Notes: a model not told the origin generated them from the sequence alone. A stretch of 64,000 bases of DNA from Conexibacter sp. SYSU D00693 (GCF_017084525.1 NZ_CP070950.1:558001-622000); one strand, 5' to 3'; shown: positions 33,428 to 42,845, counted from the stretch's first letter. Numbers and translations: made by a program.

Positions 33428-36325
33428 ATGACAGACCGTCGGCGCAACGTCTTCATCCTCCTGCTCGTCGCGGGCCTCCTGGCCGCCTCGGCCTTCGTCC
33501 TGGCGACGAAGGAGACGAAGCTCGGCCTCGACCTGGAGGGCGGCGTCTCGCTCGTCTACCAGGCGTCGCCGACCCGCAACGTCGACGTCACCCCGGACTC
33601 GGTGGACCGGGCGATCGACATCATGCGCGAGCGCGTCGACCGCCTCGGCGTCGCCGAGCCCGAGATCGCCCGTCAGGGCGCCGACCAGATCGAGGTCCAG
33701 CTCCCGGGCGCGACGAACGTCCAGCGCGCGATCGACCAGGTCGGCACCACCGCCCAGCTGTACTTCTACGACTGGGAGAAGAACGTCCTCAACGCCGACT
33801 GCGAGACGGACCCGACGGACGCGAACGTCACGGGCGGCCCGTCGGCAGGCAACCCGGGTGCGGGGACGATCCCGTACTACGGCGCCGTCATCCGCGCCTC
33901 GCGCTGCCCGGCGACCAACGAGCCCGACGACACCACGCAGGGCCTCTTCTTCGGCGTCGACGACAAGGCCAAGAAGGTCATGTGCGGCCCGCTGGAGACC
34001 GAGGCCGACCTCCGCGAGGCCTGCCGCGAGGACCGCAAGCGGATCACGAGCGTCCGCGAGGTCAAGCGCGGCACCATCGTCGTCCAGTCCGAGGCCCCGG
34101 AGGGCGACAGCCCCGAGGAGAAGGCCGCGCGGGTGACCGCCGAGGACGCCTACTACGTCCTGCGCGACGACCCGGCGCTCAGCGGGACCGACATCAAGAA
34201 CCCCGAGCAGCAGTTCGACAACGGGCCGGGCGGCAGCGGCCAGCCCAACGTCACGTTCGAGTTCAGCGACTCGGGCGCCAAGAAGTGGCAGACGGTCACC
34301 CGCGAGATCGCCCAGCGCGGCCAGGAGCAGTCGCTGCCGGGCACCGACCCGCGGGCCGCCGCCCAGCACTTCGCCATCGTCCTGGACAACGAGCTCGTCT
34401 CGGCGCCCTACATCGACTTCCGCCAGAACCCGGACGGCATCGACGGCCGCACCGGCTCGGAGATCTCCGGCGGCTTCACGATCTCCAGCGCGCAGAACCT
34501 CGCCGACCTCCTGAAGTCCGGCGCCCTGCCGCTGAAGCTCCAGCTCATCTCGCAGTCGCAGGTCTCCGCGTCCCTCGGTCAGCAGGCGCTCGACGACGGC
34601 GCGATCGCGGGCCTGGCGGGCTTCGTCGTCGTGGCGCTGTTCCTGCTGCTCGTCTACCGCTTCCTGGGCGTCATCGCGGTCGGCGCGCTGGTCATCTACG
34701 CGGTCTACTTCTACGCGCTGGTCAAGCTCATCCCGGTCACGCTCACGCTGCCGGGCATCGCGGGCCTGATCCTGACGCTGGGCGTCGCGGCCGACGCGAA
34801 CATCGTCATCTTCGAACGCGTCAAGGAGGAGATCCGGTCAGGCAGGTCGGTGGTCGCCGGCATCGCCGCGGGCTACAAGCGCGGCCTGAGCGCGATCATC
34901 GACGCGAACGTCGTGACCTTCATGGTCGCGTTCATCCTCTTCATGCTCGCGACCGCGGGCGTCCGAGGGTTCGCCCTGACGCTGGGCCTCGGCACCATCG
35001 TCTCGCTGTTCACCGCCGTCCTCGCGACGCAGGCCGCCCTCGGCCTCATGCAGCGCTCGCGGGCGATCTCCCACCCGGCGATGCTCGGCGCGGAGGCCAA
35101 GGAGCGGCCGCCGCGCACCCGCATCGACTACATGGGGTACTCGAAGTGGTTCTTCAGTGCCTCCGGCGTGATCATCCTGATCGGCGCCTTCGCGCTGGCG
35201 GGCAAGGGCCTCGAGTTCGGCATCGACTTCGAGTCGGGCTCGCGGATCAAGGCCTCGCTCACCGAGCAGCCGAACACCGACCAGGTCCACCAGGTCCTGG
35301 AGCGCGCGGGCTTCGGCGACGCCGAGGTCCAGCGGGTCGACAACGACTCCGAGCTCGGCGGCTCGGGCTACCAGATCTCGCTGCCCGAGACGGGCGAGCA
35401 GGTCGCCCAGGTCCGCCCGGCGCTCGAGCGGGAGTTCGGCGCGGCCAAGGCGTTCCAGTCCAGCTCCATCGGCCCGACCTTCGGTGAGTCGATCGCCAAC
35501 TCGGCGATCATCGCGATCATCGCGTCGCTGATCGTGATCTCGGTCTACGTGTCACTGCGCTTCGAGTGGAAGTACGCGGTGCCGGTCCTGATCGCGGTCG
35601 GCCACGACATCCTCATCACGGCGGGCGTCTACGCCCTTGTCGGCCGGGAGGTGACGACGTCGACGGTCGCGGCGTTGCTCACCATCCTCGGCTTCTCCTT
35701 GTACGACACGATCATCGTGTTCGACCGCATCCGCGAGAACGTGCCGCGCATGCCGCGAGCCACGTTCACGCAGGTGGTCAACCGGTCGATGAGCGAGGTC
35801 ATCATCCGCTCGCTGGCGACGTCGTTCTGCACCCTGCTGCCGATCCTGGCCCTCCTGGCCTTCGGCGGCGAGACCCTGCAGGACTTCGCCTTCGCGCTCG
35901 CGGTCGGCACGTTCTCCGGCACCTACTCGTCGGTCTTCATCGCCTCCCCGGTGCTCGCGCACTGGAAGGAGAAGGAGCCGCTGTACCGCCGGCGCCGGCG
36001 CAAGATGCTCGAGCAGCTCGGCGAGGTCCCGGCCTACGCCACGACCCCCGACGGCAAGCCGCTGGAGATCCAGCTCTCCGACGACGCGCCGCGCCGTGGC
36101 CGGCTCACCTCGCCCGACGACCCGGAGCGCCGCGTTTCCCAGCGCGAGTTCCAGCAGCTGGTCGAGGACATCCAGCACGAGACGGGTCCGCAGCGGACGG
36201 CGACCGAGGAGCGGCCCGACGGCCGCGCCGCGGACGCCGCGCCCGAGGACCTCGTCATGAAGGACGACAAGCGGGCCAACAAGCCCAAGCGACCGCGCAA
36301 CAAGCGTCACGGGAGGCCGCGCTGA
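33428..36325 (+). CDS. secDF: Protein translocase subunit SecDF (fused)
   Basis: 965 residues, SecD and SecF in one chain. SecD: TM1 at about 8-26, P1 region with KLGLDLEGGVSLVYQ, then a five-helix block ending with TLGVAADANIVIFERVKEEI (the D4/D5 motif region). SecF begins near residue 561: TRIDYMGYSKWFFSASGV, GIDFESGSRIKASL, SLIVISVYVSLRFEWKYAVP and LLTILGFSLYDTIIVFDRIR. The long periplasmic region of SecD and both RND-type cores are present. It uses the proton gradient to help SecYEG release exported proteins. Fused SecDF is known in Bacillus; many actinobacteria keep two genes. A Lys/Arg-rich C-tail follows. Confidence 0.95.
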   Translation: MTDRRRNVFILLLVAGLLAASAFVLATKETKLGLDLEGGVSLVYQASPTRNVDVTPDSVDRAIDIMRERVDRLGVAEPEIARQGADQIEVQLPGATNVQRAIDQVGTTAQLYFYDWEKNVLNADCETDPTDANVTGGPSAGNPGAGTIPYYGAVIRASRCPATNEPDDTTQGLFFGVDDKAKKVMCGPLETEADLREACREDRKRITSVREVKRGTIVVQSEAPEGDSPEEKAARVTAEDAYYVLRDDPALSGTDIKNPEQQFDNGPGGSGQPNVTFEFSDSGAKKWQTVTREIAQRGQEQSLPGTDPRAAAQHFAIVLDNELVSAPYIDFRQNPDGIDGRTGSEISGGFTISSAQNLADLLKSGALPLKLQLISQSQVSASLGQQALDDGAIAGLAGFVVVALFLLLVYRFLGVIAVGALVIYAVYFYALVKLIPVTLTLPGIAGLILTLGVAADANIVIFERVKEEIRSGRSVVAGIAAGYKRGLSAIIDANVVTFMVAFILFMLATAGVRGFALTLGLGTIVSLFTAVLATQAALGLMQRSRAISHPAMLGAEAKERPPRTRIDYMGYSKWFFSASGVIILIGAFALAGKGLEFGIDFESGSRIKASLTEQPNTDQVHQVLERAGFGDAEVQRVDNDSELGGSGYQISLPETGEQVAQVRPALEREFGAAKAFQSSSIGPTFGESIANSAIIAIIASLIVISVYVSLRFEWKYAVPVLIAVGHDILITAGVYALVGREVTTSTVAALLTILGFSLYDTIIVFDRIRENVPRMPRATFTQVVNRSMSEVIIRSLATSFCTLLPILALLAFGGETLQDFAFALAVGTFSGTYSSVFIASPVLAHWKEKEPLYRRRRRKMLEQLGEVPAYATTPDGKPLEIQLSDDAPRRGRLTSPDDPERRVSQREFQQLVEDIQHETGPQRTATEERPDGRAADAAPEDLVMKDDKRANKPKRPRNKRHGRPR

Positions 36326-36597
36326 TGAGCATGCTCGTGTGGGTCATGACCGGCCTGGCCATCTGGCACTTCACGATCTTCATCCCGGACCGCTTCGCGG
36401 GCGGGATCGTGGGCGCGCTGCTCGGCGCGATCATCGGCGCGGTCGTGTTCGGGCTGGTCATCAGCGGCTTCGAGGTCCCGGGCCGCAACGACACGGAGCT
36501 CGGCGCGGCCCTCGAGGCCGTCCCGGGCTCGCTGCTGGGCATCGCCGCGGTGTACTTCCTGGGTGTGTCGCGCGGCAACGAGGCGCTCGAGCTCTAG
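36325..36597 (+). CDS. Small membrane protein, GlsB/YeaQ/YmgE-like
   Basis: 90 residues, three hydrophobic stretches: MLVWVMTGLAIWHFTIFIP, GGIVGALLGAIIGAVVFGLV (glycine-rich) and LLGIAAVYFLGV. The middle glycine-rich helix recalls the transglycosylase-associated/YeaQ-YmgE-GlsB group, but lengths and ends differ. The ATG shares one base with the secDF stop (TGATG) and GGGAGG lies 8 bp upstream, so it is coupled to secDF. Role unknown. Confidence 0.55.
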   Translation: MSMLVWVMTGLAIWHFTIFIPDRFAGGIVGALLGAIIGAVVFGLVISGFEVPGRNDTELGAALEAVPGSLLGIAAVYFLGVSRGNEALEL

Positions 36598-36610
36598 CCA
36601 TCCTCGGCGC

Positions 36611-36636
36611 GTGGACGGACCGGCCGGTCCGTCCAC
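36611..36636 (+). repeat. Perfect 26-bp palindrome upstream of recJ
   Basis: Two 13-base arms, GTGGACGGACCGG and its exact complement, meet without a spacer. It lies 9 bp before the -10-like TAGCGT, so it covers the -35 region. It may be an operator or a terminator for the secDF operon; no T tract follows. Confidence 0.8.
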
Positions 36637-36645
36637 CCGCGCCCG

Positions 36646-36651
36646 TAGCGT
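36646..36651 (+). promoter_or_regulatory. -10 element TAGCGT for recJ
   Basis: TAGCGT, 9 bp before the GTG at 36661, directly downstream of the 26-bp palindrome. Confidence 0.45.
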
Positions 36652-36660
36652 GCCGGCGCG

Positions 36661-39135
36661 GTGGAGCGCCGTCTGCACGTCGAGCCCGTCCCGGGCGCCA
36701 CGGTCCTCGCGCTCGAGCGCGAGCTCGGGGTGCCGCATGCCGTCGCCCAGGTCCTCGCGCGGCGCGGGTTCACCGACGCGGCCGCCGCGCGCACGTGGCT
36801 GGCGGCCTCCGAGCGCCACGAGCCCTCGCGCTTCGCGGGGATCGAGGAGGCCGTCGCGCTCGTCCTGTCGCACGTGCGCGGCGGGACGCGGATCACGGTC
36901 CACGGCGACTACGACGTCGACGGCGTCTGCTCCACGGCGATCCTCGTCCGCTGCCTGCGCGGGCTGGGCGCGGACGTCGACTGGCGCCTGCCGTCGCGCA
37001 CCGAGGACGGCTACGGGCTGTCGGCGCGCACCGTCGAGGAGCTCGCGGCCCGCGGGACGCGGCTCCTGGTCACGGCGGACTGCGCGATCACGGCGGTCGA
37101 CGAGGTGGCCCTGGCCCACCGGCTGGGGATGGACGTCGTGGTCACCGACCACCACGCCCCGCGGGCCGACGGCGTCCTGCCGTCCGCGCCGATCGTCCAC
37201 CCGGGGGTGCGCGGCTACCCGTGCCCGGAGCTCTGCGCCGGCGGCGTGGCGCACAAGCTCGCGCTGGCCCTGCACGCGGCGGCGGGCGCGCCGGACGGCT
37301 ACGTCCCGGCCGACGACCTCGACCTCGTGGCGCTCGCGACCGTGGCCGACTGCGTGCCGCTGGTGGGGGAGAACCGCCGGCTCGTGCGCGAGGGCCTGGC
37401 GGCGCTGTCGCGGACGACGAAGCCCGGCCTGCGCGCGCTCATGCGCGTCGCGCGGGTCGATGCCGCCCGGGTCGACGCAGGGTCGATCGGCTTCCGGCTG
37501 GCGCCGCGGATCAACGCCGCCGGCCGGCTCTCGCGGGCCGACGCGGCGCTCGAGCTCGTCCTGACGACCGACCCGGCGCGGGCCGACGCGATCGCCGACG
37601 AGCTCGACCGGGCCAACGCCGAGCGCCGGCACGTCGAGACGCGGATCCTCTTCGAGGCCGAGGCGCAGGTCGCCGCCCAGGGCGAGCAGCCCGCCTACGT
37701 CCTCGCCCACGACGAGTGGCACCCGGGCGTCATCGGGATCGTCGCCTCGCGCATCGCCGAGCGTCACCACCGCCCGGTCGTCCTCGTGGCCCTCGACGGG
37801 GAGGAGGGGACCGGGTCGGGACGCTCCATCCCGGCGTTCGACCTCCTCGGCGGCCTCAACGCGTCCGCCGGCCACCTCCTGCGCCACGGCGGCCACCGCG
37901 CCGCGGCCGGGTGCACCGTGCGCCGCGACCAGCTCGGGGCCTTCCGCGCGGCGTTCGTCGCCCACGCGGCGTCCGTGCTGTCGCCCGAGGACCTCGTGCC
38001 GGTGCAGCGCGTCGACGCCGTGGTCGCCGGCGACGAGCTGGGCCTCGACCTCGCCGACGCGCTCGAGCAGCTCGCGCCGTTCGGGATGGGCAACCCGTCC
38101 GTGCGCCTCCTCGTCCCGGCCGCCAGGCTCGTCGACCCGCGGACGATGGGGGAGGGCAAGCACCTGCGCTTCACCGTCGAGTCCGGCGGCGTCCGCGCCC
38201 GGGCCGTGGCCTTCGGGCAGTCCGAGCTGCCCGCTCACGACGGCCCGCTCGACGCGGTCTTCGAGCTCGAGCGCAACGAGTTCAACGGCGCGGTCGAGCC
38301 GCGGCTGGTCCTGCGCTGCGCCTGCCCGCCCGACTGCGGGGAGATCGTCCTGGTCGGCGAGCCCGCGCCGCGCACCGCCGCGTGGACGGCGGCGGTCCTC
38401 GAGCACGGGACGCCCGCCGGGGCCGACGAGCCGCTGGCGGCGCCGACGCCCGCCGAGCGCCTGGCCGCCGCGCCGGCGCCGTCGCTGCTGGCCGCGGGCA
38501 GCCCCCGCCTGCGCCGCGACCGCTGTGGGGGCGGCCTGGCGGGGACGCTCGGCGCGCTGGTCCACACCGGCGAGTCGGTGCTCGTCGTCGCTGCCGACGG
38601 CCCGGCCCGGGCGCGGCACCTCGCGGGGCGCGCCGGCGGCTTCGCGGTCTGCTCGTGGGCCGAGCTCGTCGCCGACCCGTCGCTCGCCGCCGCCCACGTC
38701 CACGTCCTGGCCCTCGACCCGCCGCCCGGCCCGTCCGCCCTCGACCTGCTCGCCGCGGGTCCGCACGGTGGCTCGCTCGTGCTCGGCTGGGGCGTCCCCG
38801 AGACCTCGTTCGCCTCGGCCGTCCTCGAGCGCGACCTCGACCTGCGGCCGCTCGCCGCGGCCGTCTACCGCGCCGTGCGCGCCGGCGGCGCCGCCGGGCT
38901 CGCGGCCTCGGACGTCGCGGCGCTGCCCGCTCGCGCCGTCGGCCGCGCGCTGCGCGCGCTCGCGGAGGTCGGCGTGGTCGCGGTCGACGCGGCCGCCGGG
39001 ACGGGCGCCGTGGTCCCAGACGCGCCGAAGGCCGACCTCACCGCCGCGCCGACCGCCGTCGCGGCGGCGCGGGCGCTCGAGGCGGGGCGCGCGTGGCTGG
39101 GCGAAGGCGCGGGACGGCGGGTCGCGGCGGCCTAG
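36661..39135 (+). CDS. recJ: Single-stranded-DNA-specific exonuclease RecJ with C-terminal extension
   Basis: 824 residues. Motif I HGDYDVDGVCSTAILVRC is near residue 80. LLVTADCAITAV and VVVTDHHAPRADGVLPSA (DHH) follow, then LALATVADCVPLVGENRR. The DHHA1 domain ends with GGHRAAAGCTV (around 412-422), and the OB-like domain has GMGNPSVRLLVPA. All Mn-binding Asp/His blocks are present. It degrades 5'-ended ssDNA in recombination and repair. Residues from about 570 are an extra domain: VLVVAADGPARARHLAGRAG and AHVHVLALDPPPGPSALDLL, then a helical tail with GRALRALAEVGVVAVD like a winged helix. Most RecJ are 550-750 long. Confidence 0.93.
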   Translation: MERRLHVEPVPGATVLALERELGVPHAVAQVLARRGFTDAAAARTWLAASERHEPSRFAGIEEAVALVLSHVRGGTRITVHGDYDVDGVCSTAILVRCLRGLGADVDWRLPSRTEDGYGLSARTVEELAARGTRLLVTADCAITAVDEVALAHRLGMDVVVTDHHAPRADGVLPSAPIVHPGVRGYPCPELCAGGVAHKLALALHAAAGAPDGYVPADDLDLVALATVADCVPLVGENRRLVREGLAALSRTTKPGLRALMRVARVDAARVDAGSIGFRLAPRINAAGRLSRADAALELVLTTDPARADAIADELDRANAERRHVETRILFEAEAQVAAQGEQPAYVLAHDEWHPGVIGIVASRIAERHHRPVVLVALDGEEGTGSGRSIPAFDLLGGLNASAGHLLRHGGHRAAAGCTVRRDQLGAFRAAFVAHAASVLSPEDLVPVQRVDAVVAGDELGLDLADALEQLAPFGMGNPSVRLLVPAARLVDPRTMGEGKHLRFTVESGGVRARAVAFGQSELPAHDGPLDAVFELERNEFNGAVEPRLVLRCACPPDCGEIVLVGEPAPRTAAWTAAVLEHGTPAGADEPLAAPTPAERLAAAPAPSLLAAGSPRLRRDRCGGGLAGTLGALVHTGESVLVVAADGPARARHLAGRAGGFAVCSWAELVADPSLAAAHVHVLALDPPPGPSALDLLAAGPHGGSLVLGWGVPETSFASAVLERDLDLRPLAAAVYRAVRAGGAAGLAASDVAALPARAVGRALRALAEVGVVAVDAAAGTGAVVPDAPKADLTAAPTAVAAARALEAGRAWLGEGAGRRVAAA

Positions 39136-39164
39136 GCCGCACGCTTCCGCCCCGACGGACCGTC

Positions 39165-39205
39165 ACCCTGTCATCTCCGGTCTGGGGGACCGGGATCGAC
39201 AGGGT
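39165..39205 (+). repeat. Dispersed palindromic repeat, copy 2
   Basis: Outer arms ACCCTGTC/GACAGGGT, inner arms around TCCGG/CCGGG. It is about 75-80 % identical to copy 1 at 31682-31724. It lies in the 152-bp gap between recJ and relA, 30 bp after the recJ stop. Confidence 0.75.
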
Positions 39206-39274
39206 CACGGCACGACGCCGCAACGACCGCACGCAACGACCGGCCAACCCGCCGAGGCCGCCCGGCCACTCGGG

Positions 39275-39280
39275 TACCCT
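39275..39280 (+). promoter_or_regulatory. -10 element TACCCT for relA
   Basis: TACCCT, 7 bp before the ATG at 39288. A short AGGGAG lies between it and the ATG. Confidence 0.5.
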
Positions 39281-39287
39281 CAGGGAG

Positions 39288-41675
39288 ATGGCCGACCAGC
39301 GCGAGTCGCCGCGCACCGCTCCCGCCGCCCCCAGCGCCGCCCCGAACGGCAGCGACGGCGCGGGCGTCGTCCAGCGCCGGCCCGTGGACCGGGTCGCGCA
39401 CCCGGAGCTCCACGCGGTGGACCTCCGGGCACCGGGCGACCTCACCGCCTACGAGCGGGGACTGCTCGGCGACCTCTTCGCGATCGTCGAGGAGCACGCG
39501 GGCGACGCGGCGCTCGACGTCGACCGAGACCGGGTCGAGGAGGCCTTCCGCTTCGCGTGCGAGCACCACGCCGACCAGCGCCGCAAGTCGGGCGAGGAGT
39601 TCATCGTCCACCCGGTCGGCGTGGCGAAGATCTGCGCGGGGATGCGCCTCGACACCGAGACGCTCGTCGCCGCCCTCCTGCACGACACCGTCGAGGACAC
39701 CTCGGCCTCGCTCGAGGAGGTCCACGAGAAGTTCGGCGAGGAGGTCGCGAACCTCGTCGACGGCGTCACGAAGCTCACCGGCATCACGTTCACGTCGCGC
39801 GACGAGGCGCAGGCGGAGAACTACCGCAAGATGATGGTGGCGATGGCCTCGGACATCCGGGTCATCCTCATCAAGCTCGCCGATCGCCTGCACAACATGC
39901 GGACGATCGACGCGATGCCCAAGCAGAAGCAGATCGAGAAGGCCAAGGAGACCCTCGAGATCTACGCGCCGATCGCGCACCGCCTCGGCATCCACGCGAT
40001 CAAGTGGGAGCTCGAGGACCTCGCGTTCGCGGCGCTGCACCCGCGCAAGTACCAGGAGATCAAGGGCCTGGTCAACCAGCAGCGCGAGGAGCGCGAGCGC
40101 TACGTCCAGAAGGCCGGCGAGTACCTCGCCCGCGAGCTGGAGGCGCTGGGCATCGAGGCCCGGATCTCAGGCCGCGCGAAGCACTTCTACTCCATCTACT
40201 CGAAGATGACGAAGAAGGGCCGCGAGTTCAACGAGATCTACGACCTCACGGCCATGCGGGTCATCGTCGACTCGGTGAAGGACTGCTACGGCGCGGTCGG
40301 CGTCATCCACTCGCTGTGGAAGCCGCTGCCCGGGCGCTTCAAGGACTTCATCGCGATGCCGAAGTTCAACATGTACCAGTCGCTGCACACGACGGTGATC
40401 GGGCCCGAGGGTCTCCCGCTGGAGATCCAGATCCGCACCCAGGAGATGCACGACCGGGCCGAGTTCGGCGTCGCCGCGCACTGGATCTACAAGCAGGACC
40501 CGAGCAAGCAGGACGGCCCCGCCGGCCCGCAGGAGGGCGAGGAGAAGCTGCGCTGGCTGCGGTCGATGGTCGACTGGCAGCAGGACCTCCACGATCCCAA
40601 GGAGTTCGTCGAGACCCTGAAGGTCGACCTCTTCGACGAGGAGGTCTTCGTCTTCACGCCCAAGGGCGAGGTCAAGTCGCTCGCCGCCGGCGCGACCCCG
40701 CTGGACTTCGCCTACGAGGTCCACACGGAGGTCGGCCACCGCTGCGTCGGCGCGAAGGTCAACGGCAAGATCGTCCCGCTGAACTACGCGCTGCGCTCGG
40801 GGGACATCGTCGAGATCCTCACCTCGAAGCGCGACCGCGGCCCGTCGCGCGACTGGCTCGCGCTGGTCAAGACGACCCGCGCGCGCAACAAGATCAAGCA
40901 GTTCTTCAAGGCCGAGTCGCGCGAGGACACCGAGCACACCGGCCGCGAGCTGCTCCAGGAGCACCTGCAGAAGAACGGGCTGCCGCCGCAGAAGATCGTC
41001 TCGAGCCCGCTGCTGGCGGACGTCATCCGCGAGATGGGCTTCCGCAAGGCCGACGACTTCTACATCGCGCTCGGCGGCGCGAAGATCAGCCCGAAGGTCG
41101 TCGTCAACAAGGTCCTGCAGCGCCTCAAGCAGGGCGAGGCGGCCGAGACCGACCAGGTCGACCCCGCCGAGGCGCTCGTCTCGACGCGGCGCCAGCGCCG
41201 CCAGCCGACCGGCAGCGCCGTCTCCTACGGCATCCGCGTCGACGGCGTGGACGACGTGATGCTGCGCCTGGCCAAGTGCTGCCGGCCGGTGCCGGGCGAC
41301 CCGATCGTCGGCTACGTCTCGCTCGGCCGCGGCATCACGATCCACCGCGACGACTGCCCGAACACCGCCGCCCTGCGCAAGGACCCGGAGCGCTTCGTGC
41401 CGGTCCACTGGGAGGGCGACCACCAGACGGCCTTCAAGGTCGAGCTGCAGATCGACGCGTGGGACCGCCACCGCCTCCTCGAGGACCTCAGCCGGACGCT
41501 CGCCGAGTCGGGCATCAACATCGTGGAGGCGCGCTGCATCGTCTCCTCGCCGATGGTCCAGAACCGCTTCGTGGTCGAGGTCGCCGACACCCAGGCGCTC
41601 AAGCAGACGATCACCAAGCTGCGCAACATCGAGTCGGTCTTCGACGCCTACCGCATCACGCCGGGCGCCTCCTAG
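39288..41675 (+). CDS. relA: Bifunctional (p)ppGpp synthetase/hydrolase RelA/SpoT (Rel)
   Basis: 795 residues. HD hydrolase: FIVHPVGVAKICAGMRLDTE and VAALLHDTVEDTSASLEEVH (about 105-145), with the catalytic HD. Synthetase: HFYSIYSKMTKKGREFNEIY (about 300-320), IYDLTAMRVIVDSV, RFKDFIAMPKFNMYQSLHTT and LEIQIRTQEMHDRAEFGVAA. TGS: VFVFTPKGEVKSLAAGATPL (about 445-510). Zn/RIS: LAKCCRPVPGDPIVGYVSLG. ACT: about 715-795. Both active sites look intact, so it is the single long Rel of actinobacteria. It acts at the ribosome on uncharged-tRNA signals. It has its own -10-like hexamer. Confidence 0.96.
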   Translation: MADQRESPRTAPAAPSAAPNGSDGAGVVQRRPVDRVAHPELHAVDLRAPGDLTAYERGLLGDLFAIVEEHAGDAALDVDRDRVEEAFRFACEHHADQRRKSGEEFIVHPVGVAKICAGMRLDTETLVAALLHDTVEDTSASLEEVHEKFGEEVANLVDGVTKLTGITFTSRDEAQAENYRKMMVAMASDIRVILIKLADRLHNMRTIDAMPKQKQIEKAKETLEIYAPIAHRLGIHAIKWELEDLAFAALHPRKYQEIKGLVNQQREERERYVQKAGEYLARELEALGIEARISGRAKHFYSIYSKMTKKGREFNEIYDLTAMRVIVDSVKDCYGAVGVIHSLWKPLPGRFKDFIAMPKFNMYQSLHTTVIGPEGLPLEIQIRTQEMHDRAEFGVAAHWIYKQDPSKQDGPAGPQEGEEKLRWLRSMVDWQQDLHDPKEFVETLKVDLFDEEVFVFTPKGEVKSLAAGATPLDFAYEVHTEVGHRCVGAKVNGKIVPLNYALRSGDIVEILTSKRDRGPSRDWLALVKTTRARNKIKQFFKAESREDTEHTGRELLQEHLQKNGLPPQKIVSSPLLADVIREMGFRKADDFYIALGGAKISPKVVVNKVLQRLKQGEAAETDQVDPAEALVSTRRQRRQPTGSAVSYGIRVDGVDDVMLRLAKCCRPVPGDPIVGYVSLGRGITIHRDDCPNTAALRKDPERFVPVHWEGDHQTAFKVELQIDAWDRHRLLEDLSRTLAESGINIVEARCIVSSPMVQNRFVVEVADTQALKQTITKLRNIESVFDAYRITPGAS

Positions 41676-41678
41676 CCG

Positions 41679-42818
41679 GTGGGTCCTCTCGTCCTGGTCG
41701 GCGACTCCGAGCGCAGCGCCGCGCTGCGCCACGAGGTCGGCATCGCGGTGGCCGACCCGTTCCTGCTGGCCGACGACGGCGAGCGCACGCTCATCGTCGC
41801 CTCGCACCTCGACATGGGCCGGCTCGCCGAGGCCCGGCCCGACGCCGAGCGGATCGACTTCCTGGAGCTCGGCTTCCGCGAGCTCATCGGCTCGGGGATG
41901 CGCCGGGGCGAGGTGCTGCTCGAGCTCTGGTCGCGTGCCCTGCAGCGCTTCGGCGCCCGGGAGGCGCTCGTGCCGGGCGACTTCCCCGTCGCCGTCGCGG
42001 ACCGCCTGCGCGCCGACGGGCTCGCGCTCGACGTCGACCAGGCCGCGGTCGACGAGCGCCGCAGGGTGAAGACCGCCGCCGAGATGGACGGCATCCGCCG
42101 CGCCCAGCGCGCCGCCGAGGCGGGCTTCGCGGCCGTGGTGGCGCTGCTGCGCGACGCGCAGGGCCGCGACGGCGTCCTGCACCGGCGCGACGGGCCTGCG
42201 CTGCGCGCCGAGGAGGTCCAGGCGGCCGCCCGCGAGGCGTGCGCCCAGGCCGGGGCCCCCGCACCGCCCGACGTCATGGTCGGTGGCTACGCGCAGGGCT
42301 TCGGCCACATCGAGTCGGTCGGCGAGCTGCCTGCCGGCCTGCCGATCCAGGTCGACCTGTGGCCGCGCGACGAGCGCTCGGGCTGCTACGCCGACATGAC
42401 CCGCACCTTCGTCGTCGGCGAGGTGCCCGACGCGGTCCGCCGCCAGGAGCAGCTGGTGGCGCAGGCGCTGCGGACGGTCACGGAGCGCTGCCGCCCGGGC
42501 GTGACCGGCCGCGAGCTCTTCGACGCCTGCTGCGACGTCCTGGAGGCGGGTGGGCACCGCACGATCCGCACCGGGCCGGGCGACGATCCGACCGAGGGCA
42601 TGCAGTTCGGCCTCGGCCACGGCGTGGGCCTCGAGGTCCACGAGGCACCCGGGCTCGGCCTCGCCGGCAGCGAGCCGCTCGTCCCCGGCGACGTCGTGGC
42701 CGTCGAGCCCGGGCTGTGGGAGCGCGACCTCGGCGGCGTGCGCTTCGAGGACCTCCTCCTCGTGACCGAGGACGGCTGCGAGGTCCTCACCGACTTCCCC
42801 TACGACCTGACGCCCTAG
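41679..42818 (+). CDS. M24 family metallopeptidase (Xaa-Pro aminopeptidase-like)
   Basis: 379 residues. The N-terminal about 140 residues are a creatinase-like domain. The C-terminal pita-bread domain has metal ligands in IQVDLWPRDERSGCYADMTR (two Asp), FGLGHGVGLEVHE (His), VVAVEPGLWE (Glu) and RFEDLLLVTEDG (Glu). All five are present, so it should be active with two Mn/Co. It cleaves N-terminal residues before proline, in the cytosol. GTG start, 3 bp after relA. Confidence 0.9.
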   Translation: MGPLVLVGDSERSAALRHEVGIAVADPFLLADDGERTLIVASHLDMGRLAEARPDAERIDFLELGFRELIGSGMRRGEVLLELWSRALQRFGAREALVPGDFPVAVADRLRADGLALDVDQAAVDERRRVKTAAEMDGIRRAQRAAEAGFAAVVALLRDAQGRDGVLHRRDGPALRAEEVQAAAREACAQAGAPAPPDVMVGGYAQGFGHIESVGELPAGLPIQVDLWPRDERSGCYADMTRTFVVGEVPDAVRRQEQLVAQALRTVTERCRPGVTGRELFDACCDVLEAGGHRTIRTGPGDDPTEGMQFGLGHGVGLEVHEAPGLGLAGSEPLVPGDVVAVEPGLWERDLGGVRFEDLLLVTEDGCEVLTDFPYDLTP

Positions 42819-42831
42819 CGGCGAAGGCCCG

Positions 42832-42837
42832 TACGAT
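42832..42837 (+). promoter_or_regulatory. -10 element TACGAT for the CmoB-like gene at 42846
   Basis: TACGAT, 8 bp before the ATG. The surrounding CGTACGATCCGCCG is shared with the promoter at 24943. Confidence 0.55.
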
Positions 42838-42845
42838 CCGCCGTC

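Noticed and set aside
36339-41675. 1778-residue frame joining recJ region to relA
   Set aside because: The first part is the wrong frame of recJ. RelA starts at 39288, where its -10 hexamer and conserved N-terminus are.
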